Assembly: GCA_947247005.1 (NCBI GenBank)
Contig: OX365959.1
Coordinates: 40,027,097 to 40,091,096 of the forward strand
Reading direction: 5' to 3'
Source of the DNA: Spisula solida
Taxonomy: Eukaryota; Mollusca; Bivalvia; Venerida; Mactridae
Length of the DNA: 64,000 nucleotides
In this document: one piece after another, positions 13,001 to 24,099 of the stretch
Position numbering within the stretch: position 1 is the stretch's first letter
Layout of the letters: the number at the start of each line of letters is the position of its first letter
The notes under the pieces: model-generated
The model's database searches: none
The model's input: the letters and a program-made list of their open reading frames with translations, nothing else
Told to the model about the DNA's origin: nothing
Program-made: the position numbers and the translations under genes

Positions 13001-14110
13001 ACATATAATGACGTATGTATAAGGCAAGATTTTCTATGTTCCATGAGTTCCGAGATTTCCGTGCTTTGTACGTATAATGACGTATGTATAAGGCAAGAGT
13101 TTCTATGATCTACGAGTTCCGAGATTCCCGTGCTTTGGACATATAATGACGTATGTATAAGGCAAGATTTTCTATGTTCCATGAGTTCCGAGATTTCCGT
13201 GCTTTGTACGTATAATGACGTATGTATAAGGCAAGAGTTTCTATGATCTACGAGTTCCGAGATTTCCGTGCTTTGTACGTATTATGACGTATGTATAAGG
13301 CAGGAGTTTCTATGTTCAACGAGTTCCGAGATTCCCGTGCTTTGTACGTATAATGACGTTTGTATAAGGCCAGAGTTTCTGTGATCCACGAGTTCCGAGA
13401 TTCCCGTGCTTTGGACATATAATGACGTATGTATAAGGCAAGATTTTCTATGTTCCATGAGTTCCGAGATTTCCGTGCTTTGTACGTATAATGACGTATG
13501 TATAAGGCAAGAGTTTCTATGATCTACGAGTTCCGAGATTTCCGTGCTTTGTACGTATTATGACGTACGTATAAGGCCAGAGTTTCTATGATCCATGAGT
13601 TCCGAGATTCCCGTGCTTTGTACGTATAATGACGTATGTATAAGGCCAGAGTTTCTGTGATCCACGAGTTCCGAGATTCCCGTGCTTTGGACATATAATG
13701 ACGTATGTATAAGGCCAGAGTTTCTGTGATCCACGAGTTCCGAGATTCCCATGCTTTGGACATATAATGACTTATGTATAAGGCAAGAGTTACTATGTTC
13801 CACGAGTTCCGAGATTCCCGTGCTTTGTACGTATAATGACGTATGTATAAGGCCAGAGTTTCTATGTTCCACGAATTCCGAGATTCCCGGGATTTGTATG
13901 TATAATGACGTATGTATAAGGCAAGATTTTCTATGTTCCACGAGTTCCGAGATTCTCGTGCTTTGTACGTATAATGACGTATGTATAAGGCAAGAGTTTC
14001 TATGTTCCACGAGTTCCGAGATTCCCGTGCTTTGTACGTATAATGACGTATGTATAAGGCCAGAGTTTCTATGATCCACGAGTTCCGAGATTCCCGTGTT
14101 TTGTACGTAT
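10074..14110. repeat. 69-bp minisatellite array, about 60 units
   Basis: The first unit marker at 10,106 and the last at 14,086 are 3,980 bp apart, close to 59 periods of 69 bp after allowing for three shortened units. The unit contains TGTACGTATAATGACGTATG, then a variable AAGGCCAGAGTTTCTATG segment and CGAGTTCCGAGATTCCCG. Units at 11,694, 11,939 and 12,253 share the same 31-bp internal deletion and are 38 bp long. A 276-bp (four-unit) higher-order repeat recurs between about 12,746 and 13,560. Because 69 is divisible by three, several frames on both strands remain open as 23-residue repeats; these are not treated as genes. Confidence 0.97.
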
Positions 14111-14659
14111 TGAAGAACATGACGTCATGATGTTAGGAACAGTTTTAAGACGTAACGTGAATATTGTGTTAGACAAGCATTGCTAGGTGTTTGGACATTT
14201 TATGAGGGCACGTCTTAAAGCTTATCGCCAATTTGTGGAACAACTGATACAATACACCATTAGGCGTCTTTGGTACGGTTACCTCTACCCAGGAATCTAA
14301 GCCAATTTGCTGGCTAGAGTCCCATTGAGTAATGTACCAATTGTACCATTTTCAGCGTTGCTTGGTCTTTTTAAATGATATTTTCTGACCTTAGACAGTC
14401 AGTCAAAGCTAGATAATATCACCGTGATAATATTAGTATCTGCTTGTACAAGTACAACCTTCAGTTACTTATTATCATGCTTTATTGAATAGATTTCAGA
14501 CGTGAAATATGATACACTATGTCTGTAGTACGGGTATTAACTTACCATAATGTACACTGTTTTGTTAAAACGAGTTCAGTTTTAAGCTGTGTGTAATGCT
14601 CCATTAAATTTTACTTATATATAAATCACGGCGTATAAACACTGAATGACGTATTGGGA
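14111..14659. other. Non-coding spacer
   Basis: Unique-looking AT-rich sequence. No gene or clear repeat is seen. Confidence 0.5.
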
Positions 14660-14865
14660 GAATATTTACAATTTATCGTGTATGACTTATTGCGAGCAAA
14701 AGCACCTGTAACTTCCGGTCACTGTATGAGTTGTTTGGAGGCTATAAAATTTTACTGGTATGCCTTATGGTGAGCAAAAACACCTGTATCTTCCGGTAAC
14801 TGTAAGACTTATTGAGAGACTATACGATTCATAGTGTATGACTTGTTGCGATAACCGAAAGTTGA
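14660..14865. repeat. Degenerate 78-bp tandem repeat, about 2.5 units
   Basis: Units begin at TATGACTTATTG (14,681), TATGCCTTATGG (14,759) and TATGACTTGTTG (14,837), a constant spacing of 78 bp. They share GAGCAAAA.CACCTGTA.CTTCCGGT words. It may be a decayed relative of the nearby arrays. Confidence 0.6.
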
Positions 14866-15121
14866 CTCGTTAATACGCTGTGTAAAAAGTATATAGGTAT
14901 TTGAGTGAAAGAATCGTTTATTTAATATAATAACGCTCTCATATAATTTCTGAACTACATGTAATTGCAATTTAAATTAAAATTTGTAATCATTTTCAAA
15001 ATGCAAAACAAAATGTCAGGTTCCAGGCGTGAGATTTGATCAAGTTGCCTCCGAAAATACGTACTCGTAAGTAGAGAGACTGTCTCAAATGTGCGAGACT
15101 CACGCATGACACGGGAGATCT

Positions 15122-15384
15122 GGGCCTGTATTTATAAAGCATCTTAGTAGAAAACTAAGAATTTTCTTGAAATCTTAAAATTTCCTTTAGTGTATAAGCT
15201 AAATAATATAAGCCAGGTTATTATTTCTCTACAAAGATTTTATGCATTTTGTAGAGAGCTATGATAATCACTAAGGAATTATAGGCTTTTCTTCAATTTG
15301 CGGGAAATATGTACATCGCAAATGTTTGACTTAAGTGAAATAATATTTAAGTTTTCCACAAAGATGCTTTATAAATACCTGCCC
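15122..15384. mobile_element. MITE, 263 bp (GGGC..ATAAAGCATCTTA family), copy 1
   Basis: The left end GGGCCTGTATTTATAAAGCA and the right end, which reads CTTTATAAATACCTGCCC on the plus strand, form imperfect terminal inverted repeats. The interior aligns along its length with the element at 38,293-38,553, sharing GGCGGGAAATATG or GCGGGAAATATG, TTGACTTAAGT and AATATTTAAGTTTTC. There is no coding potential, so it is a non-autonomous DNA element. Confidence 0.8.
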
Positions 15385-15935
15385 TGGCATGTAAGGAGTC
15401 TCCATTACTTGTTAAACTTTCATGTCAGAAACGAGGGACCGGAAGTGACACAGGAACCATGCAGGCGGCTCACTGATCTATCATATCAGAAAACATCGCT
15501 CCTGGCCCCGTGCTCACAAAGATTTGGTCTTATATATGCTCAATTATATTTTATTTCATACACAGAAACTATGCGAAAGACGGTTTCGTTTACATAGAGG
15601 AAACAGGAAACTATGCTCTCAGTAGTGATATCTTTTTAGATTTCAAAGACAACTAGATACGTATTAAAACATTGTTACAGAAATATTCTGCTTAATAAAT
15701 TGAAGCTAGATTTTCGAGCTTGATCCTGAATGTCTAAGATCAGCGTCAGTCTCAAGCACAATAAATCCCTTTTTGTAAGAAAATGAATATTTTCAAAGTT
15801 CGTAATGTGTTATCACGAGAAGATATTAAGGTTGTTTGTAAATGCTTAGGAAAAAAGAATTCTTAACTTCACAAATACTTTCAAAATATAGTTAAAAACA
15901 TTATTGATCCTGAAAACTGATTCTTTGCTGAACAC
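15385..15935. other. Non-coding stretch
   Basis: Nothing supported. Short frames show no domains. Confidence 0.5.
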
Positions 15936-16012
15936 GGGGCCTTGGATTCGAACCTTCCAACCCAAGCTTTCAACACAGCTACACCGATAACTCGGCTACA
16001 TGAGACAAAACA
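15936..16012 (-). repeat. tRNA-like sequence (SINE head or tRNA pseudogene)
   Basis: On the minus strand there is an A-box-like TAGCCGAGTTATCGGTGTAG and an exact B-box core GGTTCGAATCC about 30 bases later. This is the internal promoter layout of a tRNA gene or tRNA-derived SINE. A full cloverleaf is not convincing, so I call it tRNA-derived and not a functional tRNA. Confidence 0.45.
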
Positions 16013-16076
16013 TGTATATCCGTTATATATCGGGTACCTTCACGCTCAAATGTTTTGTAATCGGGTACGTTCGGTC

Positions 16077-16365
16077 CTACAGAAATTGACGCTCGTGTGT
16101 ATCCATTGACACTCGGGTACTTTCGGATACATGTTCGTTGACACTCGGGTACTTTCGAACACATGTCCGTAGACACTCGGGTACTTTCGGACACATGACC
16201 GCTGACACTCGGGTACTTTCGGACACATGTCCGTTGACACTAGGGTACTTTCGAACACATGTCCGTTGACACCCGGGTACTTTCGAACACATGTCCGTTG
16301 ACACTCGGGTTCTTTCGGACATATGTCCTTTGACACTAGGGTGCTTTCGTGCACATGAGTATTTC
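16077..16365. repeat. 32-bp minisatellite array, about 9 units
   Basis: Unit starts at 16,141, 16,173, 16,205 and 16,237 give an exact 32-bp period. The unit is GACACTCGGGTACTTTCG followed by GACACATGTCCGTT. With 32 not divisible by three, the minus-strand frames read a 96-bp cycle and happen to lack stops. No coding role is inferred. Confidence 0.95.
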
Positions 16366-16676
16366 CGAATTTCATTGACAAGGGAGATAATTGCTATAGG
16401 CATGATGTCATTATATCATAGATAGGTTAGTTCCCTTTGTACGACTCTAGAATATGTACTTATCGTCGCCTCCACTTCACTACTGGAATGCTCTTTTATG
16501 TAGTAGTACCTTGCAAGACAAGAATGTATATGTAAATTTTGTAGATGTACATCTAAAACTGTAGAAAACTTAGTAGATTATATCCCATTCTGTTAATTAA
16601 CAGTGCGTATGCAAACCTGTAACGATGATAATGTTTGTATTCTGGTTTACGTAAAACATCATTAAAACTATTTGAA
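16366..16676. other. Non-coding spacer
   Basis: Nothing supported. Confidence 0.5.
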
Positions 16677-16678
16677 TA

Positions 16679-17065
16679 GATTCCACATGTTTAATATTTC
16701 GGCCGACGGTCTTCTTCAGAACTGAAAATACATGTAACTACAGGTGACTATCGATATACATACATAACTTAAAAATATAAATAAAATCATACATGAAAAA
16801 TAAATTAATAACGTGTGTTCGAATACAATAAATCTATGTATATGACAGTGTCCAGTAGTTATAACTAACATATAATTCTTCTGTTGTTTCTACATTGTTT
16901 TAATCGTGTATTTAATTAAAATTTAAAATTGTATTTTTCTTTTATACTCGTTCACCGTTTTTGACGTCGTTTCCTGCCATTCCGCGATAAACAGGACGTT
17001 ACGTCATATGAGCGCCGGACCGTTCTGAAGAAGGCCGTCGGCCGAAATATTAAACATGTGGAATC
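16679..17065. mobile_element. MITE, 387 bp, about 40-bp terminal inverted repeats, TA target site
   Basis: The left end GATTCCACATGTTTAATATT and its continuation TTCGGCCGACGG are matched in reverse complement at 17,027-17,065 (CCGTCGGCCGAAATATTAAA then CATGTGGAATC), with one mismatch. The element is flanked by TA on both sides, which fits a Tc1/mariner-type or similar TA-targeting transposase. There is no open frame inside, so it is non-autonomous. Confidence 0.88.
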
Positions 17066-17067
17066 TA

Positions 17068-17476
17068 CTCTTGAGTTTATACATATTTCCCTACGGAAAA
17101 CAAACAAAGCTAGTATTTGAATAATATTATTTTACCTGGTCAGTTTCTGTAGATATTAATTTGATAGTCCTTTGCTGTCTAAAAACAAAACCACTATCGT
17201 AAACCTATCAATATATATGTATGTTGCAAATAACCGAACAACGGAACTTGATAAATAATTAATGCATTAAATTCAAAAAAGTATCTATGCTTAAAGAATT
17301 TATATTTAAATTTCAGGTGATGTGACATTTCAATGTTTGTCACTAAACATACATTTTGTATAATATTAATACAAATGTATTTAATTTAGAATAAAAGGTC
17401 TTGTTATTTTGTTGTTGTATTCAACCGACGTGCTTTTTAAAGACATTGCTTGTTGTAAATAGATGGGAGTGTGTGT
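17068..17476. other. Non-coding spacer
   Basis: AT-rich; nothing supported. Confidence 0.5.
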
Positions 17477-17896
17477 CAGTGTAGCAATACCACGTGACTT
17501 TTGACTACAGTTACAAGTAGAAATTTGTAAACATTGGAACACAAATGTAGCCGCAAGTATTTTATTTCTTCATTGATTTCTATAATATATACGCCACGCT
17601 AAGGGGAAAAGCATTTACTTTCCATGAAATATAAGATCTTTTTCAGGAGTATTACTGATTTTTCCATTACCCTGTGAAACCTACACGTTCCACGGTTTCA
17701 CATGGTAATGGACAAAACGGCACTTGCATTGCGCTGAAAAAGATTTTCATGGAAAGCAAATAATTGTATCCTTAGCGTGGTGTATATTTAATAGAAATCG
17801 ATGAAGAAACAAAATATTTATGATTATTTTATTTTCCAATGTTTACAAATTTCTTCTTGTAACTGTAGCCAAAAGTCACGTGGTATTGCTACACTG
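17477..17896. mobile_element. Fold-back element, about 420 bp, palindromic along its whole length
   Basis: The outer arms CAGTGTAGCAATACCACGTG and CACGTGGTATTGCTACACTG are exact reverse complements. Pairing continues inward with small mismatches through GTTTACAAATTTC, the CACGCTAAGG/CCTTAGCGTG block and TTTTCATGGAAAG, down to an inner hairpin with CCATTACC and GGTAATGG around 17,665-17,715. The whole unit could fold into one hairpin of about 200 bp per arm. It has no coding sequence. This is a fold-back MITE. Confidence 0.88.
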
Positions 17897-18762
17897 TGTG
17901 CAAAGACTACGGACTAATTAAGCGTTTTCTAAGTGCTGCCTTGTCTAAACATTCATTGAATTCGTGATCTAGACGAATCATTTCCTACTTTTCTTCCCAC
18001 AAATCACATATTAATTCGAGTAATCATAAAATTCCAACCATAGAAAAAAGATTTGATAAGTTCAACATTGTCAGTGTAGGAACTACAAGATCGACTCGTT
18101 TTTAATGATAAAACCCGTACCATCGTATTGGTAAATGATAAAACCCGTAACCCGGTCGTCTCAAGATAACTCTATCATAGAACGGAATCTGTTAAACGAA
18201 GCGAGAAATCACTTTATAACGATTTTGCCTGGAAATCACATTGGAAAGAAACTTATCAGCCATGTAGAGTAATGTAACTTACAAATCTTGTCTGTCAATT
18301 TCTTGACAATGAACTCATAATACGAAGAATGTTTGGCATTGTTAATGAGACGTGTTTAAAGTCAATATATTCCGGAATGTTTCGGTACCTGTATACGCGT
18401 ACCTGGGTGTTAACCATACCGTTCTGACGCTGAAAGAAATGTAATTCATAGCCGAGAGAAAAAAACATGAAGTTAACATTGTTTTCATTAACGATTCAGT
18501 GATATACATGTGGTCAGTCTTCGCACCCGGTGGTGAGTTTATTAATTTTCCATTTGTGTCTGTCAGGAAGATAAATGTAAAGTTGTAGATGTTGCACATG
18601 ATATAGATGTAGATTGTGTATTTGATAAGATAGACAGCACTGACACGACTGAGAACAGTGAGAACAATATGGAAAACAATGTACTGTAATACCCCCACAT
18701 TACTTCAGATTATTTTTAGAGCACAGGGTCAGACAAGAACATGTGCTAACTTTCCACAATAA
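17897..18762. other. Non-coding stretch
   Basis: A 118-codon minus-strand frame (18,342-18,698) starts with a hydrophobic, signal-peptide-like segment but has no recognisable domain. I do not call it a gene. Nothing else is supported. Confidence 0.45.
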
Positions 18763-18898
18763 ACCATGCTAAGCATAGCCTTTATTTGTCAGTCAGCTTT
18801 CTGCTGAAACATGACTGGCATATGAGTGTCTTCACCCTGATTTGATCCCGGGTCGCCAGATTAGACGACAAGCGCGCTAAACACTGATATACGGAGAC
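18763..18898 (-). mobile_element. tRNA-derived SINE, copy 1
   Basis: On the minus strand the tRNA-like head (18,828-18,898) begins GTCTCCGTATATCAG and contains GCGCGCTTGTCGTCTAATCT and a degenerate B-box. A shared tail follows with TTTCAGCAGAAAGCTGACTG and AAAGGCTATGCT. The same head and tail order occurs at 43,974 (+) and 53,610 (-), which makes this a SINE family. Confidence 0.8.
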
Positions 18899-18944
18899 AC
18901 ATTGTGGTTTTAAGGGCCTCAATACACGAGGGTAGCCATTAAGA

Positions 18945-19480
18945 TTATAAGAATCCATCATGAGCTTCTATGTAGGATAAGGATATCTCACCCGAGGGGT
19001 CGGATTTTAACCAGGGACGAGGCTTGCCGAGTTCCTGGTTAAAATTCCGACCCCGAGGGTGAGATATCCTTATCCTACATCGACTGTCTCATGATGGATT
19101 ATTTTTCTCCGACGTAATTTGAGAAAATGGGACTTTCTAACACTATTTAGCTTTCATGGCGTCAACATGACGCCATCATAACGTCATCATAACGTGCTGT
19201 TTGCCGTGCGTTCTCATTTAAAACAATCAGTAATAATAACGTAAATAAAGGCGTACGCTGTTGTGTTATGCTCAATAATATGTTTTTAATGGTATAGAGC
19301 CTATTGGCGTTCGTCTTTATAAGCTTTATATCGCCATGAACACGTAAATCCCGAAACTAAGATCGGAATGAAATCACGCGGTGGTCGCTCATGTAAGAAA
19401 GATGTAACTAATGGAAGATAGGAGTTTCTTACATGAGCTGAAAACCTATCTTACACCAGTTAGAGTGGGAGAAATAATAA
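18945..19480 (+). mobile_element. Composite fold-back element, copy 1
   Basis: A 147-bp hairpin (18,953-19,099) has arms ATCCATCATGAG / CTCATGATGGAT and GATAAGGATATCTCACCC / GGGTGAGATATCCTTATC. It is joined to a roughly 380-bp segment beginning ATTTTTCTCCGACGTAATTT and ending near GTGGGAGAAATAATAA. The same two parts in the same order, on the opposite strand, occur at 46,177-46,660, so they move as one unit. It has no coding potential. Confidence 0.82.
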
Positions 19481-20294
19481 TTACTGCATATTTTGTGTAT
19501 ATACAAATATATGTATGCATACATAACTTAAGAGGTGTGCCCTCGACAAATAAGACAATTATGCATTTCGTACTCTATGTATAACTTAACAATTAAGTAT
19601 ATAGGAGAGCTCATGTTTGTATACAGAGTTGTTCATACGCAAATGTGCCCACCATCTAACTATTGGTAAAAGGCATGTTTCTATTGTATATTCATCCCAT
19701 AAACTGCTGGTAGGCACTTTGCATGTGAATACTTGGAAATACGATGTAGCATTTATTGCACTGTTATGTTCATTCCAGTTAGGATATTGTGAGAGTGACG
19801 TTGCCGTTTATGTGAACACAAAATATTACAAACATTTTCTGAACAGGTAGAGGGAATATAGTATGTTAGTTTAAGCATTGAAATTATAGCTGTCTGTACT
19901 ATAATCGTTATAATTGGGTTTACATCGTAATAGTGGACTCGACCGCTGCGTCACTCTATTCTTATCCTAACTGGACTATAAGGTAAGCAATTTGAAGCCA
20001 ATAACAGCCTTATCCCAAACACACAAACATACAGCACACAGATTCCAGCGTTCCTTGCGGAGAAATTCGTCTCTATGTCGTCCTTCAAGCCAGACTAATT
20101 TATCAATGTCACTTTGCATTGGGGTACACTATAACCTTTAAGGCTAATAATTTGTGTATGGTGCTATATGCGGGTTGGGCAAAAGATGCCCGCTCCTAAA
20201 TCTAACCCTATTAATTACTGTAAATTGCATTGATCAGCAATTTCTGTAGGAGACGCGGGTTATGCGGCGTAGCATTCATGCTTCTGTAATACAA
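19481..20294. other. Non-coding stretch
   Basis: Nothing supported. A 77-codon frame at 19,617 has no recognisable domain. Confidence 0.5.
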
Positions 20295-20552
20295 TTATAA
20301 GGCTAGAACTGTAAGATACGTGTCGCTCACCAGCAGTTGTGTTTGATGGCCATGAATTTGTGCTTCAATGTGAAAATTAACCCTGCATGGCGTGTTCGCT
20401 GCTATTTTGGGAGAAACTTGTTTTCTTGGAACAGAAAACGATGTTCTATTTCTCACTGATATATGTGGTATATTGTGACGTTCCATAGTTGATACAATGT
20501 CACCTGATTTTACAAAGTATGGCGTCGGTCTTGTGTGTTGTAAGTATGGCAC
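20295..20552 (-). pseudogene. Possible decayed retroelement fragment (retropepsin-like)
   Basis: The 85-residue minus-strand frame ends in a segment HGHQTQLLVSDTYLTVL. This resembles the N-terminal part of retropepsin domains, in which a small hydrophobic stretch precedes the catalytic Asp-Thr-Gly. Here the motif reads Asp-Thr-Tyr with one extra residue before it, so it could not be active. No integrase or reverse-transcriptase remnant is recognised next to it. The resemblance is weak and may be chance. Confidence 0.22.
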
Positions 20553-23499
20553 TGTTCCTTATAAGTATCCACATGACATACATGAATATTTTGTGTACAT
20601 TGGTAATTTTAGATATCTGTGATCAGAGCTCAACCAAAGAACGTCTTTTGGTCTCAGATTTGTTAATCATAATTCGGTTATTTTTCATCGCCAACACAAC
20701 CATGCATACACCGACACGTCTCGGTCAGTTTGCTGTTCGTCCTTACACAACTGTACTATATTCCTTGTGAGCCGAAACCTCTGATACAAAAAACTAGTTC
20801 TGTGTATTTTACAAAAACAACCGGAGAACATCCTGTCGAACAATGACAGGTCAATACGAACGGCTATATAGCTCAGATTAACCCTTGATAATTCAGCAAA
20901 CGGACACTTCTATACATCATTTATTCATTGTCAATTTGATAACGAAATTACGTGATACGTTAGGTCATGCTACCTTAAGTATATAGAGTGTATTATACTT
21001 ATACATCATTAAGAAGTTCTTATATATACTTTTGTGTTTGGAGTTCTGATTTATATTGGTGAACACGCAACTAGCCCTAGTAACCTGACATTGTAATCAT
21101 CTGTTAACATAACAGAATATTTTCAGAAAATAACATATTCCGCTAATCGGGAAAATCCTAAAAACCTCTCTATTAAGATGCTCATTGTCAATTGGCTTAT
21201 AAAACCGTTTCTGAGCAGAACGATTTGGAGCGTATTTTATGAGACCAGTTTGAACAGAACGTCAGATTGAGAAATTATGAGTTCAGAATACAAATAGATT
21301 TAGGACAAAACCATTTCTCCTCGGGAGCTTTTTTTCAAATGAAATGTCAATTCAATGACGGTGCGTTTGTGCAGCGCCCTATTTGAATGATTTGAGCGTT
21401 TCTTTTTTAATCAAATAATTGCGATATGGTGATTCCGTCTCCGTAATGAAATGGAATTCATCCCCGTCTGTCAAATAGTTTTGCATTTGCTCTGAAATTC
21501 CTCAATTCTTCGTTTTCATTGTGTTAATGTGGGGGTTTTTCATGTCAGTCGATTACTTGCTGGATTTCACGTATGGATTGACAAATCAGTTTAGATCCTG
21601 AACGCTTTAACCCCAAACATGTCATAGCTTAACCATACTACAACTGGTACTCTCCAAGTCAAGCTGAGGACACTGAGAAGGAATCGTGACACGATTTCAT
21701 TACAAACGACTTCTCTAATTGTACAATTGTGTAATGAAGTAAAACGCCCCTTTAAGACACTGTAGTCACATGAAAGGAGTCACAAGGTCAATGCTTCAGG
21801 GGACGTATAAAACATCATCGCCCTTAATGAAATTAACGTCCTGTGTCCTGGCAATGTTTGTGTCGGAATGAAGTTAGAACAAGTGGTGTAAACAAGAATC
21901 AAGATTTTAAGTTCGCTATAAGTTTGTGTTTGGCTTGGTGATGTATGACGCAGTTTGGAGCCCCGGGGGTCTGGTTGTCTTCAAGCTATTACTCCATAGA
22001 GTATACAACATGTACCACACAGTCGCTTAGTGTCAGCAATTGTAAAGATAAACGGCTTTCATTTCCACACAAAGCTTTAGGCTGTAGACTTCTTTCGAAA
22101 GTCATTAAAGTGAACTGCTGTAAAAATCATTTGTATTTGTCTTTATAATAATGAAAATGCTCAATACTTTAGAAGAGTTGTTTGGAAAACGGTTTTGTAT
22201 TTTGAAACGTCGTTTCTTCGTATACTCGCACCAATCCAGAAGTGTTCAGAAAACCTAACAAAAGATGCCGTACTATTTTGAGAAAGTTTAGTTTAAACAA
22301 TATTTATTTCCATAGTTACGCATTATTATGTGTTACATAGACAAGATTATTGAAGAAAAGAGGTACATATACAAGCATTAGTAACAGGAATATGGTAAAT
22401 TTAGATAGGAATTGGATTTGTAACAAGTCTTTTGTGACTTATATAAATACATTTGAGAAAGTTTTGGTACTGAAAACACCCACACGCCTAACCAAATATG
22501 ACGTAATACTTTGAAAATTAAATTTTAGCTTCAGAAAACATTTACAATCCAGTAACAAAACATGTCGTAATACTTTGAGAATTGAGTTTAGTTAAAAAAA
22601 TATCTTAAAGGGGCATGCCCAGGAACTGAAGTGTCTCGAATAGCAATCAAATTGGTATCATTTTAATACCTAAGTCAAATAATGAAAACCCTGTAAAAAG
22701 TTACAAAATATCCTGCTAGTTTTTTAAAAAAAATTTTTCAAGTATAACTAAATATCGTTTTCGTCAATTAAAAGCTGACAGCCTTTTATTCAAATCGATA
22801 TACAAAATATCGAAGCGCGCGTCATAGAGTAAATTTGTAAGTCAAATTCTTCTTAGACTTTTTGGTAATTGATGGTTTTACAAGTGATAAACGCAATTTT
22901 GTTGTATGTTGTGCCCCTGTCTCTGCAAATGTCTTTTTCTGTTCTTGGGGCTTGTGTCACTTTAACAGACATCAGTCGCTTGTAGAATATTGTAACACTC
23001 CTGAATGTGAACAAATGCGAAACGTGGAGACAATCTTATCCGACCTCGGATAAGGGAGATTCCTGCGTCCTGGCAAGGTTTGATTTGGACAGTTATCGTC
23101 AGGTGTGAAAATTGTTGTGCAAATATATGTTTATTATATAGCGTTTAGTTTACGTTATATGCCCCGGGGCAGGAAATATTACAAAGGGAAGATGAAAACA
23201 TAACCTGATAAATTCTAATTTATGATATATCTAATTCAATTTATAGCCAAGTGTAACGAAATTTGGACAATATAGTATTTAATTCAGGCGTAATCGTTTC
23301 ATTAAAATTTCATCACAGTTTTTGCAAGGTTCGAATTGTCTGACATAGATAAATATATCAATGCATTCACGAATTAATGAAATCTACATTTAGTCACTTA
23401 GCAGTCGTATATAAAGTGTATGTTTCGTAATTGGTCATCCAAATTTCAAGCGTTTGGCGTAGCCTGTTTTGCTTTGCTTGCTCTGTGGTTGTTTCCCTA
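20553..23499. other. Non-coding stretch
   Basis: No gene, RNA or array is recognised. AT-rich, with scattered short frames. A pair of similar words (ACGTAATACTTTGA near 22,500 and TCGTAATACTTTGA near 22,565) hints at a degenerate duplication. Confidence 0.5.
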
Positions 23500-23532
23500 C
23501 ACCCCTTCTTCCCTCCTAGATAAGAAGGGGTG
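23500..23532. repeat. Short perfect hairpin
   Basis: CACCCCTTCTT and AAGAAGGGGTG form an 11-bp perfect stem with an 11-base loop. No function can be assigned. Confidence 0.6.
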
Positions 23533-23785
23533 GCCATGGAGCTTGTCTTTGTCTCAGCAGCATCGCCTTACGTTTTTATTTCTGATTGTCTCTTGTTAGG
23601 GACAAACAAGCCCCCTTGACGCGTGTATGTGGTCGCACGGTCATGCTACGCTCACAGTCCGATCCCCTTAAAATGTTCATGTATAGTGTCCTTATTAGTA
23701 TAAAAGTGACATTTAATCTTATAATACTTACTTATTTATCTAAGTTCAGAAGTTACAAAAAGTCTAAAAGACAAAACTTTATATA

Positions 23786-23935
23786 TACTGTAAAATCATT
23801 TAATTTCAATGGGACTAATGGTAAAAAATACCATTTCGTGGGGCATATTTGGCACAATTGATAGTATAATAATTCATTGGGGATTTAAGTGCTTGGTTAA
23901 GGTCATCCACGAAATTAAAATCGAACATGAAATGT
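23786..23935. mobile_element. Relative of the ATTACTGTAA MITE
   Basis: The left end TACTGTAAAATCATTTAATT matches the inverted end of the element at 7,281-7,504, and the interior has TCCACGAAATTAAAAT as in that element. The right boundary is uncertain. It looks like a partial or diverged copy. Confidence 0.4.
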
Positions 23936-24014
23936 TTTACAACAGAAAGTTATGTTCCTTTTTTATTGTTAAAGACACACATATTGAACTGTCACTTTTA
24001 ATAAATACTGTCAC

Positions 24015-24042
24015 GGTAGGGTAGGGTAGGGTAGGGTAGGGT
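24015..24042 (+). repeat. TAGGG tract with five GGG runs
   Basis: Five GGG runs are separated by two-base TA loops. This could form a G-quadruplex on the plus strand. The pentamer resembles but is not the telomeric hexamer TTAGGG. Confidence 0.85.
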
Positions 24043-24099
24043 CTCATTATAAAAGTTGCCTTATGATGACAATGTGGAGTCGTGACGAAGTCGTGACGA

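Noticed and set aside
10004..14120. Long open frames (up to about 280 codons) of 23-residue repeats on both strands
   Set aside because: The 69-bp unit has a length divisible by three and lacks stops in several frames, so openness is automatic. Frames overlap on both strands, break at deletion units and show no start context or signal.
16077..16365. p53-type response elements in the 32-bp array (GACACATGTCC)
   Set aside because: The half-site does not meet the RRRCWWGYYY pattern in most units, so the resemblance is superficial.
15979..16403. Cysteine-containing repeat protein (minus strand, about 110 codons)
   Set aside because: Three overlapping frames cover the same 32-bp array; a 32-bp unit cycles through all frames, so the apparent protein is an artefact.
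18342..18698. 118-codon minus-strand frame with a signal-peptide-like start
   Set aside because: The hydrophobic start is AT-rich and could be chance; the rest has no secreted-protein pattern such as cysteine spacing. It could be a first exon, but nothing supports it.
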